This document shows positions 49,112-56,865 of a stretch of DNA of 64,000 nucleotides, piece by piece. Position 1 is the stretch's first letter, and every line of letters begins with the position of its first letter. The DNA is from Bacillota bacterium. Lineage in GTDB: Bacteria; Bacillota; Clostridia; Christensenellales; SZUA-584. The stretch is from contig JAEYPO010000007.1 of assembly GCA_023410595.1 (NCBI GenBank), positions 62,001 to 126,000 on the forward strand. The letters are read 5' to 3'. Below the pieces are notes generated by a model. The model made no database searches. It was not told where the DNA came from and saw only the letters and a program-made list of their open reading frames with translations. The position numbers were made by a program, and so were the translations under genes.

Positions 49112-50358
49112 AGTACGTTATTATAGGTAACTCGGCCGCGGCGGTCGGATGCGTCGAAGGCATACGCAAGCACGATAAAAAAGGAAGCGTCACAATAATT
49201 TCCGACGAGAAGCATCATGTGTATTCGCGGCCGCTCATATCGTATTACCTCGCGGGCAAGGTGAAGCCGGAGAACATGGTATACCGGAAAACCGACTTTT
49301 ACGAGAAGAACGGCGTGGAAACGCTGCTCGGTAAAAGAGCGTCGGCCATAGACCCCAAAATTAAGACCGTGACGCTCGAAGACGGCAAAGAGGTAAAGTA
49401 TGACAAGCTATTAATAGCGACAGGCTCGTCGCCGTTCGTGCCGCCTACCGGCGGCCTTGGAAGTCAGGACAACGTATTCACGTTCTTAAAATATGACGAC
49501 GCGCTGGGAATTGAAAAGCTCGTGAGCAAAGATAGCCGTGTGGTCGTAATAGGCGCGGGGCTTATAGGCCTAAAGGCCGTCGAGGGTCTTGCCCCGGTGG
49601 CGGGCAGCGTGCACGTCGTGGAGCTTGCGCCCCGGGTGCTGCCTATGATACTCGACGACGAGGCGGCAAAGCCGGTGCAGCGGCGCATAGAGGCGCAGGG
49701 CGTCGTGTTCCATCTCGGCATGACGGTGGAAAAGGTTGTGGGCGAGAAGCGAGTGGAGAAGGTGATCTTAAAAGACGGCACGGAACTTCCCTGCGACATA
49801 CTCGTAATGGGCGTGGGCGTACGTCCCAACACGGCGGAAGCAAAGGCGGCGGGGGTAAACGTCAACCGCGGCATAATAGTGGACGACAATATGCGTACTA
49901 ACGTTAAGGACATATACGCGGCGGGCGACGTCACGGAGAGCATCGACCTCGTCACGGGCGAGAAGAAGATAATGGCGCTGTGGCCCAACGCGTACGCTCA
50001 AGGGTTTGCTGCGGGTGCGGACATGGCGGGAGCGAAGTGCGGCTTTGCGGGCGTGTTCCCGATGAACGCCGTAGGGTTTTTCGGATTATCTATGATAACG
50101 GCGGGCGTGCAGGGCGGCGAAGGCGCAGAGATGATATCCAAAAGTGATGCAAAAACAGGGGCGATGAAACGCTTCTTTGTTAAGGACGACAGGCTAACAG
50201 GCTTCATACTGGTAGGCGACGTGGACAGGGCGGGCATATACACATACATCATGAGCGAAAAAATACCCGTATCGAGCCTGGAGAAGCCGCTCACAGACGA
50301 TAATTTCGGGCTCATGGCGCTGGGGCGCACGAGGATGAAAGAAAGGATCTCTTCTTAA
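49108..50358 (+). CDS. FAD-dependent NAD(P)H oxidoreductase subunit
   Basis: A 416-residue pyridine nucleotide-disulfide-type oxidoreductase. FAD motif: KYVIIGNSAAAVGCVEGI. NAD(P) motif: VVVIGAGLIGLKAVEGL. C-terminal FAD motif: TNVKDIYAAGDVTESIDL. The GNSAA form of the first motif is typical of Nox/rubredoxin-reductase-like proteins. In this operon it should feed electrons from NAD(P)H to the ferredoxin and thence to the FMN subunit, in place of the usual GltD. Confidence 0.9.
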   Translation: MKYVIIGNSAAAVGCVEGIRKHDKKGSVTIISDEKHHVYSRPLISYYLAGKVKPENMVYRKTDFYEKNGVETLLGKRASAIDPKIKTVTLEDGKEVKYDKLLIATGSSPFVPPTGGLGSQDNVFTFLKYDDALGIEKLVSKDSRVVVIGAGLIGLKAVEGLAPVAGSVHVVELAPRVLPMILDDEAAKPVQRRIEAQGVVFHLGMTVEKVVGEKRVEKVILKDGTELPCDILVMGVGVRPNTAEAKAAGVNVNRGIIVDDNMRTNVKDIYAAGDVTESIDLVTGEKKIMALWPNAYAQGFAAGADMAGAKCGFAGVFPMNAVGFFGLSMITAGVQGGEGAEMISKSDAKTGAMKRFFVKDDRLTGFILVGDVDRAGIYTYIMSEKIPVSSLEKPLTDDNFGLMALGRTRMKERISS

Positions 50359-50359
50359 A

Positions 50360-51094
50360 ATGGAAATTCGCGCGGAGACAACGCAATATTATGAACTCAA
50401 CAAACAGATAAAAAAGCTTGCCGAAAAGCCCGGAGAGATCGTCGTTAAGGGCGTGTTCGGACAGCGCTATATGGGCTGCGGCCTGAAAAAACACACAAAG
50501 CTATCTGTGCACGGGACCTTGGGCAACGACTCGGCGTGCTATATGGACGGCGCGACACTCGAGGTTTATGGAAATGTGCAGGACGGCATAGCGAACACTA
50601 TGAACGACGGCACGCTTATAATACACGGTAACTGCGGCGACATAATGGGCTACGCCATGAGAGGCGGCAGCGTGTATGTTAAAGGGTACGCGGGCTACCG
50701 CGCGGGCATACACATGAAGGAATACATGGATAAAAGCCCTAAGATAGTAATAGGCGGCAAGGCGGGAGATTTCTTAGGCGAATATATGGCGGGCGGAAGG
50801 ATAGTGGTATTAGGCCTCGGCCTTGGGCCTGACGAGCTTGCGGCCGGGAGGTTTTACGGCACGGGCATGCACGGCGGCAGGATGTATATACGCGGGAAGC
50901 TGAACGAAGCGCTCGCGGGCAAAGAGATAATGGAGGCGCCGCTCGATGATGAAGACAAGGCTTTTTTAAAGCAGACTATAGACGAATACGCCGCGTATTT
51001 CGGCGCGGGCTTAAGCGGAGTGAAGATAGAGGATTTTAAGAAGTATCAGCCTAAGAGCAAGAGGCCGTATGGAAATATGTATATAGCGAACTAA
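50360..51094 (+). CDS. Glutamate synthase GXGXG (alpha-3) domain subunit
   Basis: A 244-residue protein that is the C-terminal beta-helix domain of GltB as an independent subunit. The repeated G-x-x-x-G pattern is visible, for example YMDGATLEVYGNVQDGIANT, GTLIIHGNCGDIMGYAMRGG and YVKGYAGYRAGIHMKEY. The domain is structural and holds the synthase and amidotransferase domains together. It begins one base after the preceding stop and ends the operon, which is followed by two hairpins. Confidence 0.92.
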   Translation: MEIRAETTQYYELNKQIKKLAEKPGEIVVKGVFGQRYMGCGLKKHTKLSVHGTLGNDSACYMDGATLEVYGNVQDGIANTMNDGTLIIHGNCGDIMGYAMRGGSVYVKGYAGYRAGIHMKEYMDKSPKIVIGGKAGDFLGEYMAGGRIVVLGLGLGPDELAAGRFYGTGMHGGRMYIRGKLNEALAGKEIMEAPLDDEDKAFLKQTIDEYAAYFGAGLSGVKIEDFKKYQPKSKRPYGNMYIAN

Positions 51095-51096
51095 AT

Positions 51097-51122
51097 CGAT
51101 GGCAACCTCACGATTGCCATCG
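51097..51122 (+). terminator. Hairpin directly after the glutamate synthase operon
   Basis: CGATGGCAA (51097-51105) pairs with TTGCCATCG (51114-51122), starting within three bases of the operon stop. No T-run follows, so it may protect the mRNA 3' end. Confidence 0.55.
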
Positions 51123-51127
51123 AGTTA

Positions 51128-51170
51128 CGCCCCGCTTGCGCTTAACGCGCGGTCAGCGGGGCGTTTATGA
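51128..51170 (+). terminator. Terminator of the glutamate synthase operon
   Basis: CGCCCCGCT (51128-51136) pairs with AGCGGGGCG (51155-51163), followed by TTTATG. Confidence 0.65.
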
Positions 51171-51246
51171 CTACATTTATAAATCTTTTGGATTGCCTTT
51201 CACTGGCGGAGACCAGATGAAAGGCATGGGGGTGTGAGGAATATAT

Positions 51247-51311
51247 CCCTCCACCGCCTTAAGGCGGTCCCCCTCCCTTTAGGCAAGGGAGGCTAAAGAC
51301 GGAACGACACG
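51247..51311. repeat. Intergenic palindromic repeats upstream of the AT-rich island
   Basis: CCCTCC, GCCTTAAGGC and GGGAGG nested palindromes (51247-51293) resemble the dispersed elements at 6611 and 23703. GGAACGACACG (51301-51311) is an end of the element seen at 8573 and 53255. They lie at the boundary where composition switches to AT-rich. Confidence 0.5.
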
Positions 51312-51376
51312 ACTACCAGAGAATCATATTTTAAGAAGAAAAGATTGTATGCGTTTGCTTTGCTATGTTCTGGATA

Positions 51377-52135
51377 CTAGAAAAGTATCTTTTGAAATCT
51401 ATCATGGCTATTTTCTATTACCAGCCAATCAAAATCGTATTTCTCTGCATCCATCCATTTAGGCATGTCCTTAATGGAAAATAGCCTACTGTAAGGTAGA
51501 TTACTCAATATAAAACCATCATCATACTCGATTGCCATAATTCCGGTGAGATTATATGGGGAGTCTGCATAAAAGGAAAATAGAGCGTATAGTAAGATAT
51601 AAAGTCCGGAGAGTGCTTCCATTGCATTTTTTAGGCTTGCACCTTTAAATTGATTAAATCGGTTATGCTTTACGCTGTTATAATCCTGATACCATTTTAA
51701 TGCTTTATAACCGGTACCCTGCCACTCGGCATATGGAGTAAAAGTTAACGTTTGAAAGTTAGCTGAATATTGAGATAATCTCATATGTTTTTCGAGTTCA
51801 AAATAGTGATTCAAATTTAAGTTATCGTTTGGTCTCATCCCTTTCTGTAATTTGTACTCATGTTGGGTTAGAAGTTCAGTAAATATTGACTCAATTTCTG
51901 TACATGTACGAAGAAGCAATTCAAATAACCTATGTGAATAAACCTTATCATGTGCTGGCACTGGTTCAATATATTCAAAGACTTTTTTTAGATCCTCTGC
52001 AATCATATAATAAGCCATGATATGCTGGCCTTTTGACGCAAAAAATTCAGCTTCTGTTAAATAATCGTATTCAGGCAAATCTTTTTGGGATATATAAGGG
52101 CGATATATACCATAGTAGGGTTTTGTCAGAGCCAT
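51377..52135 (-). CDS. Hypothetical protein, possible HEPN-like helical fold (AT-rich island)
   Basis: A mostly alpha-helical protein of 252 residues. Helices predicted around 65-95 (RLFELLLRTCTEIESIFTEL) and 165-190 flank the motif YQDYNSVKHNRFNQF (149-163) and GASLKNAMEALSGLYILLYA. The YNxVKHxR...F..A.LKNA motif recalls uncharacterised HEPN-related proteins of defence islands, but the canonical R-x4-6-H pair is not clear, so this is a weak suggestion. No signal peptide or membrane segment. Base composition is far more AT-rich than the flanks, pointing to horizontal transfer. It lies 14 bases downstream of the membrane protein gene, so the two form an operon. Confidence 0.65.
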   Translation of the reverse strand: MALTKPYYGIYRPYISQKDLPEYDYLTEAEFFASKGQHIMAYYMIAEDLKKVFEYIEPVPAHDKVYSHRLFELLLRTCTEIESIFTELLTQHEYKLQKGMRPNDNLNLNHYFELEKHMRLSQYSANFQTLTFTPYAEWQGTGYKALKWYQDYNSVKHNRFNQFKGASLKNAMEALSGLYILLYALFSFYADSPYNLTGIMAIEYDDGFILSNLPYSRLFSIKDMPKWMDAEKYDFDWLVIENSHDRFQKILF

Positions 52136-52149
52136 AGAAACTATCCTCC

Positions 52150-53040
52150 CTAATATTTAGTTTGTTTTTCAATGCTCTCTATCCTTTGATTAATGTATGT
52201 ATAATACATATCATCGTATCTACTAGATTTTTTAATTGATGGACCACTTAGCTGAATTTTTTCTTCAAAAGGCTGATTAGCAAAATCTTTTAGCTCAAAA
52301 GTAACCCCAATATTTACTGTAGGTAAACAACAACCATCAAGATTTTTCAGTTGATCTTCGTTTATATCAGGGTTACCATCAGAATATCTTTGAAATGTAT
52401 ATAATATTTTCTTTTGTTTATTAATAAGTAAGCTATTATGTTTACAGTCTCGGCTATAATTAACTTGAAAAGAAGCACCGCCTATTTGAATAAAAATATG
52501 CTTTATTATTATGTCTTTAATATTTGTTTCACTTATATTTTTTATATCTAATTCAATAGAAAAGATTTCTTGGGGAATTGTGCCCTTATCATCTGTGTTA
52601 TATGATCCTTTATATAGTAGAACATGATCATCATTTATACATTTAAAACGCTCATTTGTTTCCGGATATAGGTAAATATTAAATTCTTTTTCATCATCAA
52701 TAATTATGAAAGGAGTATGCTTTTGTTCCTCAATCCGGGTTAATCTTTGATTTAGTTCCAATGTCTTTTGATTAGTTTCGAAAAATTTTTTTTGCCATTC
52801 ATCATTTGTTTTTTGAATTTTCTTATTTTGTTTTAATGCAAGCCAACCTAAAAAAACAGTCCCTATGTATGCTAGAACCGAACCCCAGAAAACAAGCCAA
52901 TCATTACGTTTTAATTGTATTCCAAGAGGTAAGAATCCATCTGTTAAAAACATGCAAATAATCAATACGGGTAAAGTAAAAAATATTATCAGAATTTTAT
53001 TTTTTTTAATAAATGATTTTACTCTATTATTAACTCTCAT
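52150..53040 (-). CDS. Hypothetical two-TM coiled-coil protein (AT-rich island)
   Basis: The 296 residues start with a basic N-terminus and two membrane segments (ILIIFFTLPVLIICMFLTDG and LVFWGSVLAYIGTVFLGWLA). A coiled coil follows (about 72-105: LKQNKKIQKTNDEWQKKFFE), then a beta-rich cytosolic domain (about 110-280) with IEQKHTPFIIIDDEK-like and GVTFELKDFANQPFEEKIQL strands. The TM-TM-coiled-coil module is widespread in uncharacterised Firmicutes proteins. First gene of a two-gene AT-rich unit. It might be a membrane effector or sensor, but no family was recognised. Confidence 0.65.
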   Translation of the reverse strand: MRVNNRVKSFIKKNKILIIFFTLPVLIICMFLTDGFLPLGIQLKRNDWLVFWGSVLAYIGTVFLGWLALKQNKKIQKTNDEWQKKFFETNQKTLELNQRLTRIEEQKHTPFIIIDDEKEFNIYLYPETNERFKCINDDHVLLYKGSYNTDDKGTIPQEIFSIELDIKNISETNIKDIIIKHIFIQIGGASFQVNYSRDCKHNSLLINKQKKILYTFQRYSDGNPDINEDQLKNLDGCCLPTVNIGVTFELKDFANQPFEEKIQLSGPSIKKSSRYDDMYYTYINQRIESIEKQTKY

Positions 53041-53174
53041 TACAACTGCCCTATATATTCGATTATAGAAGAAACCTATTTTCTTTCGACATATTATACC
53101 ATAATATTATTATATATGCCATATTTCGCTATTGGTAGGTTCCCAAAGGGGTTAGTCTCTTTGGCGGGAGTTTG

Positions 53175-53325
53175 AGGGCAGAGCCCTCATAAGTGCGAAG
53201 CACGAAGGGTTAACAGATCCGATGCAACGCCGCTATAAGTGCGTTAGCACGAAACGGAACGACACGGGGGTCGTTCCCTACATGGTGCGCTAACACTAAA
53301 ACATAGTGCGAAGCACGAAAAGCGT
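53175..53325. repeat. Palindromic intergenic repeats next to the AT-rich island
   Basis: AGTGCGAAGCACGAA occurs twice, and a related AGTGCGTTAGCACGAAA once, each a small palindrome. CGGAACGACACGGGGGTCG then TTCCCTAC (53255-53281) is the inverted match of the element at 8573. The 53041-53329 gap holds no gene. Confidence 0.6.
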
Positions 53326-53329
53326 CCCG

Positions 53330-54148
53330 TTACGCCCTATATTCCTTGAAGTTCATTATCATCTCGTTTGTGAGGCTGATGCCGTCCGCCGCTATATCAA
53401 TATCGTCGCGGCGCACCCACTCGGCTGAGGAAAGCTCGTTTTCGTCCAGCACAATAGCGTCGCTGCCGTCAAGATCGCAGTAAAAGCCCATGAGCAGCGA
53501 GCCGGAAAACGGCCACGGCTGGCTCTTGTAATAGCGTATATTTTTAACTCTGACTCCGGTCTCTTCAAAGACCTCACGCCGCACGGTATCTTCTATTGGT
53601 TCGCCTATCTCCGTAAAACCGGCTATGAGCGCGTAGCTTTTATAAAGCCGCCCCGAGTACTTCGTAAGCAGCAGCCTGTCTCCGTCCGTTACGCCAACGA
53701 TGACAGCGGGCGATATACAGGGATATGCCATGTGGCCGCAGTTTTCGCAGCGCATCATGCGCTCTTTGCCGTCCTTTATCATATCCGCGCCGCACCTTCC
53801 GCAGAAGCGGTTGCTCTCGTACCAGCCCCAAAGATGGCAGGCCGTCGCGGCCGCGAAGGCAAGTGCCTTTGGCTGCCTGCCGCGGAAGGCCATCATGTCG
53901 AGGTATTCAAAATCTCCCCAGGGCTCAGTTGCGGGGGCGAGGAAGAACTTATCGCCGTCGATTGCGAACAGGTATGTATACGTGGAACGGGAGGGCGGTA
54001 TCTCGCCAAGCCTCGGGAACTCGACTCCCTGCTCCGTTTCCTTTGCGAGAACGGCGTTGTCCTTTATGAACATTATAAAGCTTTCTGAGTCGGGCGCTTG
54101 CTGACGGTAACTATTGTCAAAATTAAGCGGCTGTAATTCATGTATCAT
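53330..54148 (-). CDS. nudC: NADH pyrophosphatase / Nudix hydrolase NudC
   Basis: A 272-residue NudC-type enzyme that hydrolyses NADH (and NAD caps on RNA) to nicotinamide mononucleotide and AMP. It has the N-terminal NudC domain, a zinc ribbon (FCGRCGADM and RCENCGHMAYP), the Nudix box (GFTEIGEPIEDTVRREVFEE, then TGV) and the NudC signature SQPWPF just after the box. The length matches the family. Confidence 0.95.
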   Translation of the reverse strand: MIHELQPLNFDNSYRQQAPDSESFIMFIKDNAVLAKETEQGVEFPRLGEIPPSRSTYTYLFAIDGDKFFLAPATEPWGDFEYLDMMAFRGRQPKALAFAAATACHLWGWYESNRFCGRCGADMIKDGKERMMRCENCGHMAYPCISPAVIVGVTDGDRLLLTKYSGRLYKSYALIAGFTEIGEPIEDTVRREVFEETGVRVKNIRYYKSQPWPFSGSLLMGFYCDLDGSDAIVLDENELSSAEWVRRDDIDIAADGISLTNEMIMNFKEYRA

Positions 54149-54258
54149 ATATTGCTGCCTTTCTGCATGATGATTTTTCCATTAGAATACACCCGACCGA
54201 CGCTTTCTGTCCATAACGCGCTGCTGTTTCGGGAAGCACAGCGTTTACAGAAAAAGTA

Positions 54259-54287
54259 TTGACGCGATAAAGGGAATACGTGATAAT
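54259..54287 (+). promoter_or_regulatory. Promoter of a tiny transcription unit
   Basis: TTGACG (54259-54264), a 17-base spacer and GATAAT (54282-54287). Downstream come a GGAGGG site, an ATG and, 180 bases on, a terminator. The remainder of the nudC-DJ-1 gap (54149-54530) contains nothing else that I can support. Confidence 0.65.
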
Positions 54288-54338
54288 AGAGCTGGAGTAT
54301 ATATACATTGGTGGATGTATTATGCATAGGAGGGCGCC

Positions 54339-54462
54339 ATGATTAAATGCAGTATGTGCTGTTGAAATAGCTGTGCATATTCTCAACATACTATTGTATA
54401 TCTCAATAACCATAGCAATCGTTGTATTCTACAGATTTTTAAAAAGGAAGTTCGCAAAGTAA
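54339..54462 (+). pseudogene. Small ORF, interrupted or frameshifted membrane peptide
   Basis: GGAGGGCGCC precedes ATG 54339, which reads MIKCSMCC and then meets TGA at 54363. One base on, in the next frame, a hydrophobic peptide runs to TAA at 54460: AVEIAVHILNILLYISITIA followed by IVVFYRFLKRKFAK, a membrane helix with a basic tail. A single-base shift would fuse the two into about 41 residues. Alternatively a GTG at 54373 could start a 30-residue peptide of the size and charge pattern of type I toxins. A clear promoter and terminator bracket it. The nature of the unit is uncertain. Confidence 0.4.
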
Positions 54463-54467
54463 TAAAA

Positions 54468-54495
54468 AAGACATCATAAAAGAGATGTTCTTTTT
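54468..54495 (+). terminator. Terminator of the tiny transcription unit
   Basis: AAGACATC pairs with GATGTTCTT (one bulge) around an eight-base loop, followed by five T's (54491-54495). Confidence 0.6.
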
Positions 54496-54530
54496 ACAGA
54501 AAACAAACAAGACTCTCCGCCGCCTGCTTG

Positions 54531-55097
54531 TCAATACGGATACGCGCGGTAATCCATCTGTGTCTGTATGCGCTCGCGCGCTTCTTTCCCTGCGATGCGC
54601 TCGCAGACATAAAGACCTAAGTCTATCGCGGACGTAACGCCTCTCGCGGTTATTATGTCGCCGTCGTCCACGACACGCTCGCCTGATACGTCTTTCGCAA
54701 ACCTTTTTAAGAATTGCATATGATTCGGGTGCGTCGTGGCCTTCCTGCCCTTAAGGAATCCCGCCGCTCCGAGCGCGAGTACTCCGCCGCAGACGGCGGT
54801 CTTGACCGTAACGGGCGATACGCTTCTTATCCAATCCAAAAACGACGCGTCGCCGAGAAGTGCCTGAATGCCGTTGCCGCCCGGTATGAATATATAATCG
54901 TACGCGTAAAGATCGCCGCCCGCCGCGTCCGGTGTAAGCACAGCGCCTTCAAACGATCTGATCTCGTCTTTCTGGGCACAAATGGCATACTCCATATCAG
55001 GGACGAAGCCCATGGTTCGAAGCCGCGTGACCGGGTCGTAAAAACCCGCGAAATCGAGCAGCGTGAGCCCGTCGTAAAGAATAAACGCGATCTTCAA
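54531..55097 (-). CDS. DJ-1/PfpI family protein
   Basis: A 188-residue DJ-1/PfpI superfamily protein. The nucleophile elbow is AVCGGVLALGAAG with Cys103; the upstream acidic residue lies in LLDFAGFYDPVTRL and IFIPGGNG is the conserved turn. TTHPNHMQFL and ITARGVTSAIDLGLYVCERI fit the isonitrile hydratase / glyoxalase III-like branch. The actual substrate is unknown. It is divergent from the EFR1 gene. Confidence 0.88.
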   Translation of the reverse strand: MKIAFILYDGLTLLDFAGFYDPVTRLRTMGFVPDMEYAICAQKDEIRSFEGAVLTPDAAGGDLYAYDYIFIPGGNGIQALLGDASFLDWIRSVSPVTVKTAVCGGVLALGAAGFLKGRKATTHPNHMQFLKRFAKDVSGERVVDDGDIITARGVTSAIDLGLYVCERIAGKEARERIQTQMDYRAYPY

Positions 55098-55178
55098 AAC
55101 AGCTCTCCTTTTCAGCCAAGCTTATTCCTTATTCAACCATATATATGATAGAACTTCAAGAGGCAGGCATATATACGT

Positions 55179-55207
55179 TTAACTTAAACAACGAGGCGTG
55201 TTATAAT
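55179..55207 (+). promoter_or_regulatory. Promoter of the EFR1 ferredoxin gene
   Basis: TTAACT (55179-55184), a 17-base spacer and TATAAT (55202-55207). This makes the ATG at 55250, not the earlier in-frame ATG at 55145, the usable start. Confidence 0.65.
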
Positions 55208-55249
55208 ATGGATGGCGTTAGTAAGCTTATATATCGAAAGGTCAATATT

Positions 55250-56125
55250 ATGGCTGAGCATTATTTTATCGCATATTTTTCTGGAACAGGCGGCACGGCG
55301 AAGGCGGCAAAACACCTTGCGGCGGCGCTGGAGAAAAGCGGCGCGGACGTAACGCTTAAGGAGATTAGGGACGGCGCAGCCGCCGGTAATAGAAGCGAAG
55401 ATTATCTCGCTCTGCTGTTCCCGGTGTATGCAGGCAGCGAGCCCGCGCCCGTACGCCGCTGGCTCGAACAGCTAAGCGGTGTAAGCGGCAAAAAGGCCGC
55501 CGTAATAGCCGTATCGGGAGGCGGGGAGGTATCGCCCAACACCGCGAGCAGGCGGGGATGTATAAAGCGCCTTAAGAAAAGAGGCTACAGTGTTGTCTAT
55601 GAGGATTCCGTGGTCATGCCCGCAAACATATTCACATCCACGCCGGCAAACGCCGCCGCGCGGCTGCTCAAGGCGCTGCCGGAAAAGATGGCGCTGATAG
55701 CGCGGGACATATCGTCAGGGCGGGAAAAGTCGCTTAAGACGAAGCTAAGAGACAGGTTGTTTTGCGCGATATTTGCTGTTCAAAGAGCGGGGGCAAAGCG
55801 GTTCGGCAGGAAATATTATACGACGGATGATTGTACGGGCTGCGGGCTATGCGCCAGAGGTTGTACGACGGGCAACATACGCATGGAGGGCGCAAGGCCG
55901 GTGTTCGGCAAGTCCTGTTGTATGTGCTTAAGGTGCGCGTACGTTTGTCCGGCAAATGCCATAAAGCCAGGCATGATGCGTTCAGCGATACTGAAACAGG
56001 GCTTTGATATAGAGGAGATGGAGAAACGTCCTGCCGACTTAACGCAGCCGCTGCCAAGAGGCATAGCGTGGAAGGGACTGCGGGAGTATCTTGAAGAGAT
56101 CGAGCATAACGATACGGACGCCTGA
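55250..56125 (+). CDS. EFR1 family ferredoxin-flavodoxin protein
   Basis: A protein of about 291 residues: an N-terminal flavodoxin-like domain opening MAEHYFIAYFSGTGGTAKAA (FMN phosphate loop SGTGGT), a helical middle, and a C-terminal 2[4Fe-4S] ferredoxin with CTGCGLCARGCTTGNI and CCMCLRCAYVCPANAI. This is the EFR1 architecture common in anaerobic Firmicutes; the redox partner is unknown. GAAAGG precedes ATG 55250. Confidence 0.9.
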   Translation: MAEHYFIAYFSGTGGTAKAAKHLAAALEKSGADVTLKEIRDGAAAGNRSEDYLALLFPVYAGSEPAPVRRWLEQLSGVSGKKAAVIAVSGGGEVSPNTASRRGCIKRLKKRGYSVVYEDSVVMPANIFTSTPANAAARLLKALPEKMALIARDISSGREKSLKTKLRDRLFCAIFAVQRAGAKRFGRKYYTTDDCTGCGLCARGCTTGNIRMEGARPVFGKSCCMCLRCAYVCPANAIKPGMMRSAILKQGFDIEEMEKRPADLTQPLPRGIAWKGLREYLEEIEHNDTDA

Positions 56126-56129
56126 AACG

Positions 56130-56591
56130 CTACAGCCGCTTTTCAAAGCAGACAGAGTTGTTCCTGCCCGCGTATATGCCGAAATTAGGAATGCGCTTAT
56201 AGCCGCTGCTCTCATAGAACGCCACGGCTTTTTTATTTTCCACGCCCGTCTCCAGCCACAGCGCGCTGTAGCCGTATTCGCGCGCTTTTTCCTCAAGATA
56301 TTTAAGCATTGCACCGCCGACGCCGTTTCCGCGGTTGCGCGCGTACATGCGCTTTACTTCCGCGGTGGTTTCGTCCATAGGGCGGAACGCTCCGCAGCCT
56401 ATAGCAACCCCATTGTTGTCGCGCGCGACGACGAACGCCGCTCTCGGTACGCGCACGCCTTCCGGGTCGAACGAAGCGCGGCCGCTCCTGCCCGTAACAC
56501 TCTCCAAGAATTCAGACAGTTCATCCATAAGCGCGGCGGCGTCAGAAGAACCCGGGTCTTCCTCGCAGATAGTAAAGCGAAGGTCACTCAT
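56130..56591 (-). CDS. GNAT family N-acetyltransferase
   Basis: A 153-residue GNAT enzyme. The acetyl-CoA loop is RNRGNGVGGAMLKYLEEKAR (Q/R-x-x-G-x-G/A), followed by GYSALWLETGVENKKAVAFY and ESSGYKRIPNFG. The family acetylates small molecules or protein N-termini; the target is unknown. Its ATG at 56591 overlaps a small upstream frame (56584-56722). Confidence 0.9.
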   Translation of the reverse strand: MSDLRFTICEEDPGSSDAAALMDELSEFLESVTGRSGRASFDPEGVRVPRAAFVVARDNNGVAIGCGAFRPMDETTAEVKRMYARNRGNGVGGAMLKYLEEKAREYGYSALWLETGVENKKAVAFYESSGYKRIPNFGIYAGRNNSVCFEKRL

Positions 56592-56722
56592 GCTCGCCCT
56601 CCTCGCGCTTCCATTTGCGGCTGTAGAGCTTTGCGCTCTGTTTGACCCTCGTAACGGGCTTGCGCGTCCACTCGCGCCGCAGCGTCGTATATAATTCGGT
56701 TTTTGTTTTCGGCTTATTCATT
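56584..56722 (-). pseudogene. Small ORF with a frameshift in a 6-A run
   Basis: GGAGGGAATA precedes ATG 56722. After MNKPKTK the frame crosses six A's (T's 56700-56705 on the plus strand). Read with five A's, the product would be about 45 basic residues (TELYTTLRREWTRKPVTRVK, then QSAKLYSRKWKREEGEHE), which recalls small conserved Firmicutes proteins with a W-x-x-x-PVTRV core. With six A's the frame gives an unrelated-looking 43-residue peptide ending at the GNAT start (ATGA overlap). Mutation, transcript slippage or assembly error are all possible. Confidence 0.4.
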
Positions 56723-56823
56723 ATTCCCTCCGGAAGCATACTTAATTATAAACAAGTCGGGAAATTATGGCAAGATAAAGATGGAAGCATGGTAATTGAA
56801 TCATTTAGTTCCATAAAATTATA

Positions 56824-56832
56824 TGGTATAAT
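56824..56832 (+). promoter_or_regulatory. Extended -10 promoter of the chimeric gene
   Basis: TGGTATAAT (extended -10, TGnTATAAT) lies 34 bases before the ATG at 56866. No good -35 was found. Confidence 0.5.
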
Positions 56833-56865
56833 TGCATATATTTATCTGATGACGATGGGGGCAAT

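Noticed and set aside
54138..54413. 91-codon minus-strand frame upstream of nudC
   Set aside because: No site, antisense to the tiny transcription unit, and no recognisable protein pattern.
54339..54479. Selenocysteine reading of the TGA at 54363
   Set aside because: Read-through gives a peptide with Cys residues around the TGA, but no bacterial SECIS-like hairpin was seen and no known selenoprotein matches.
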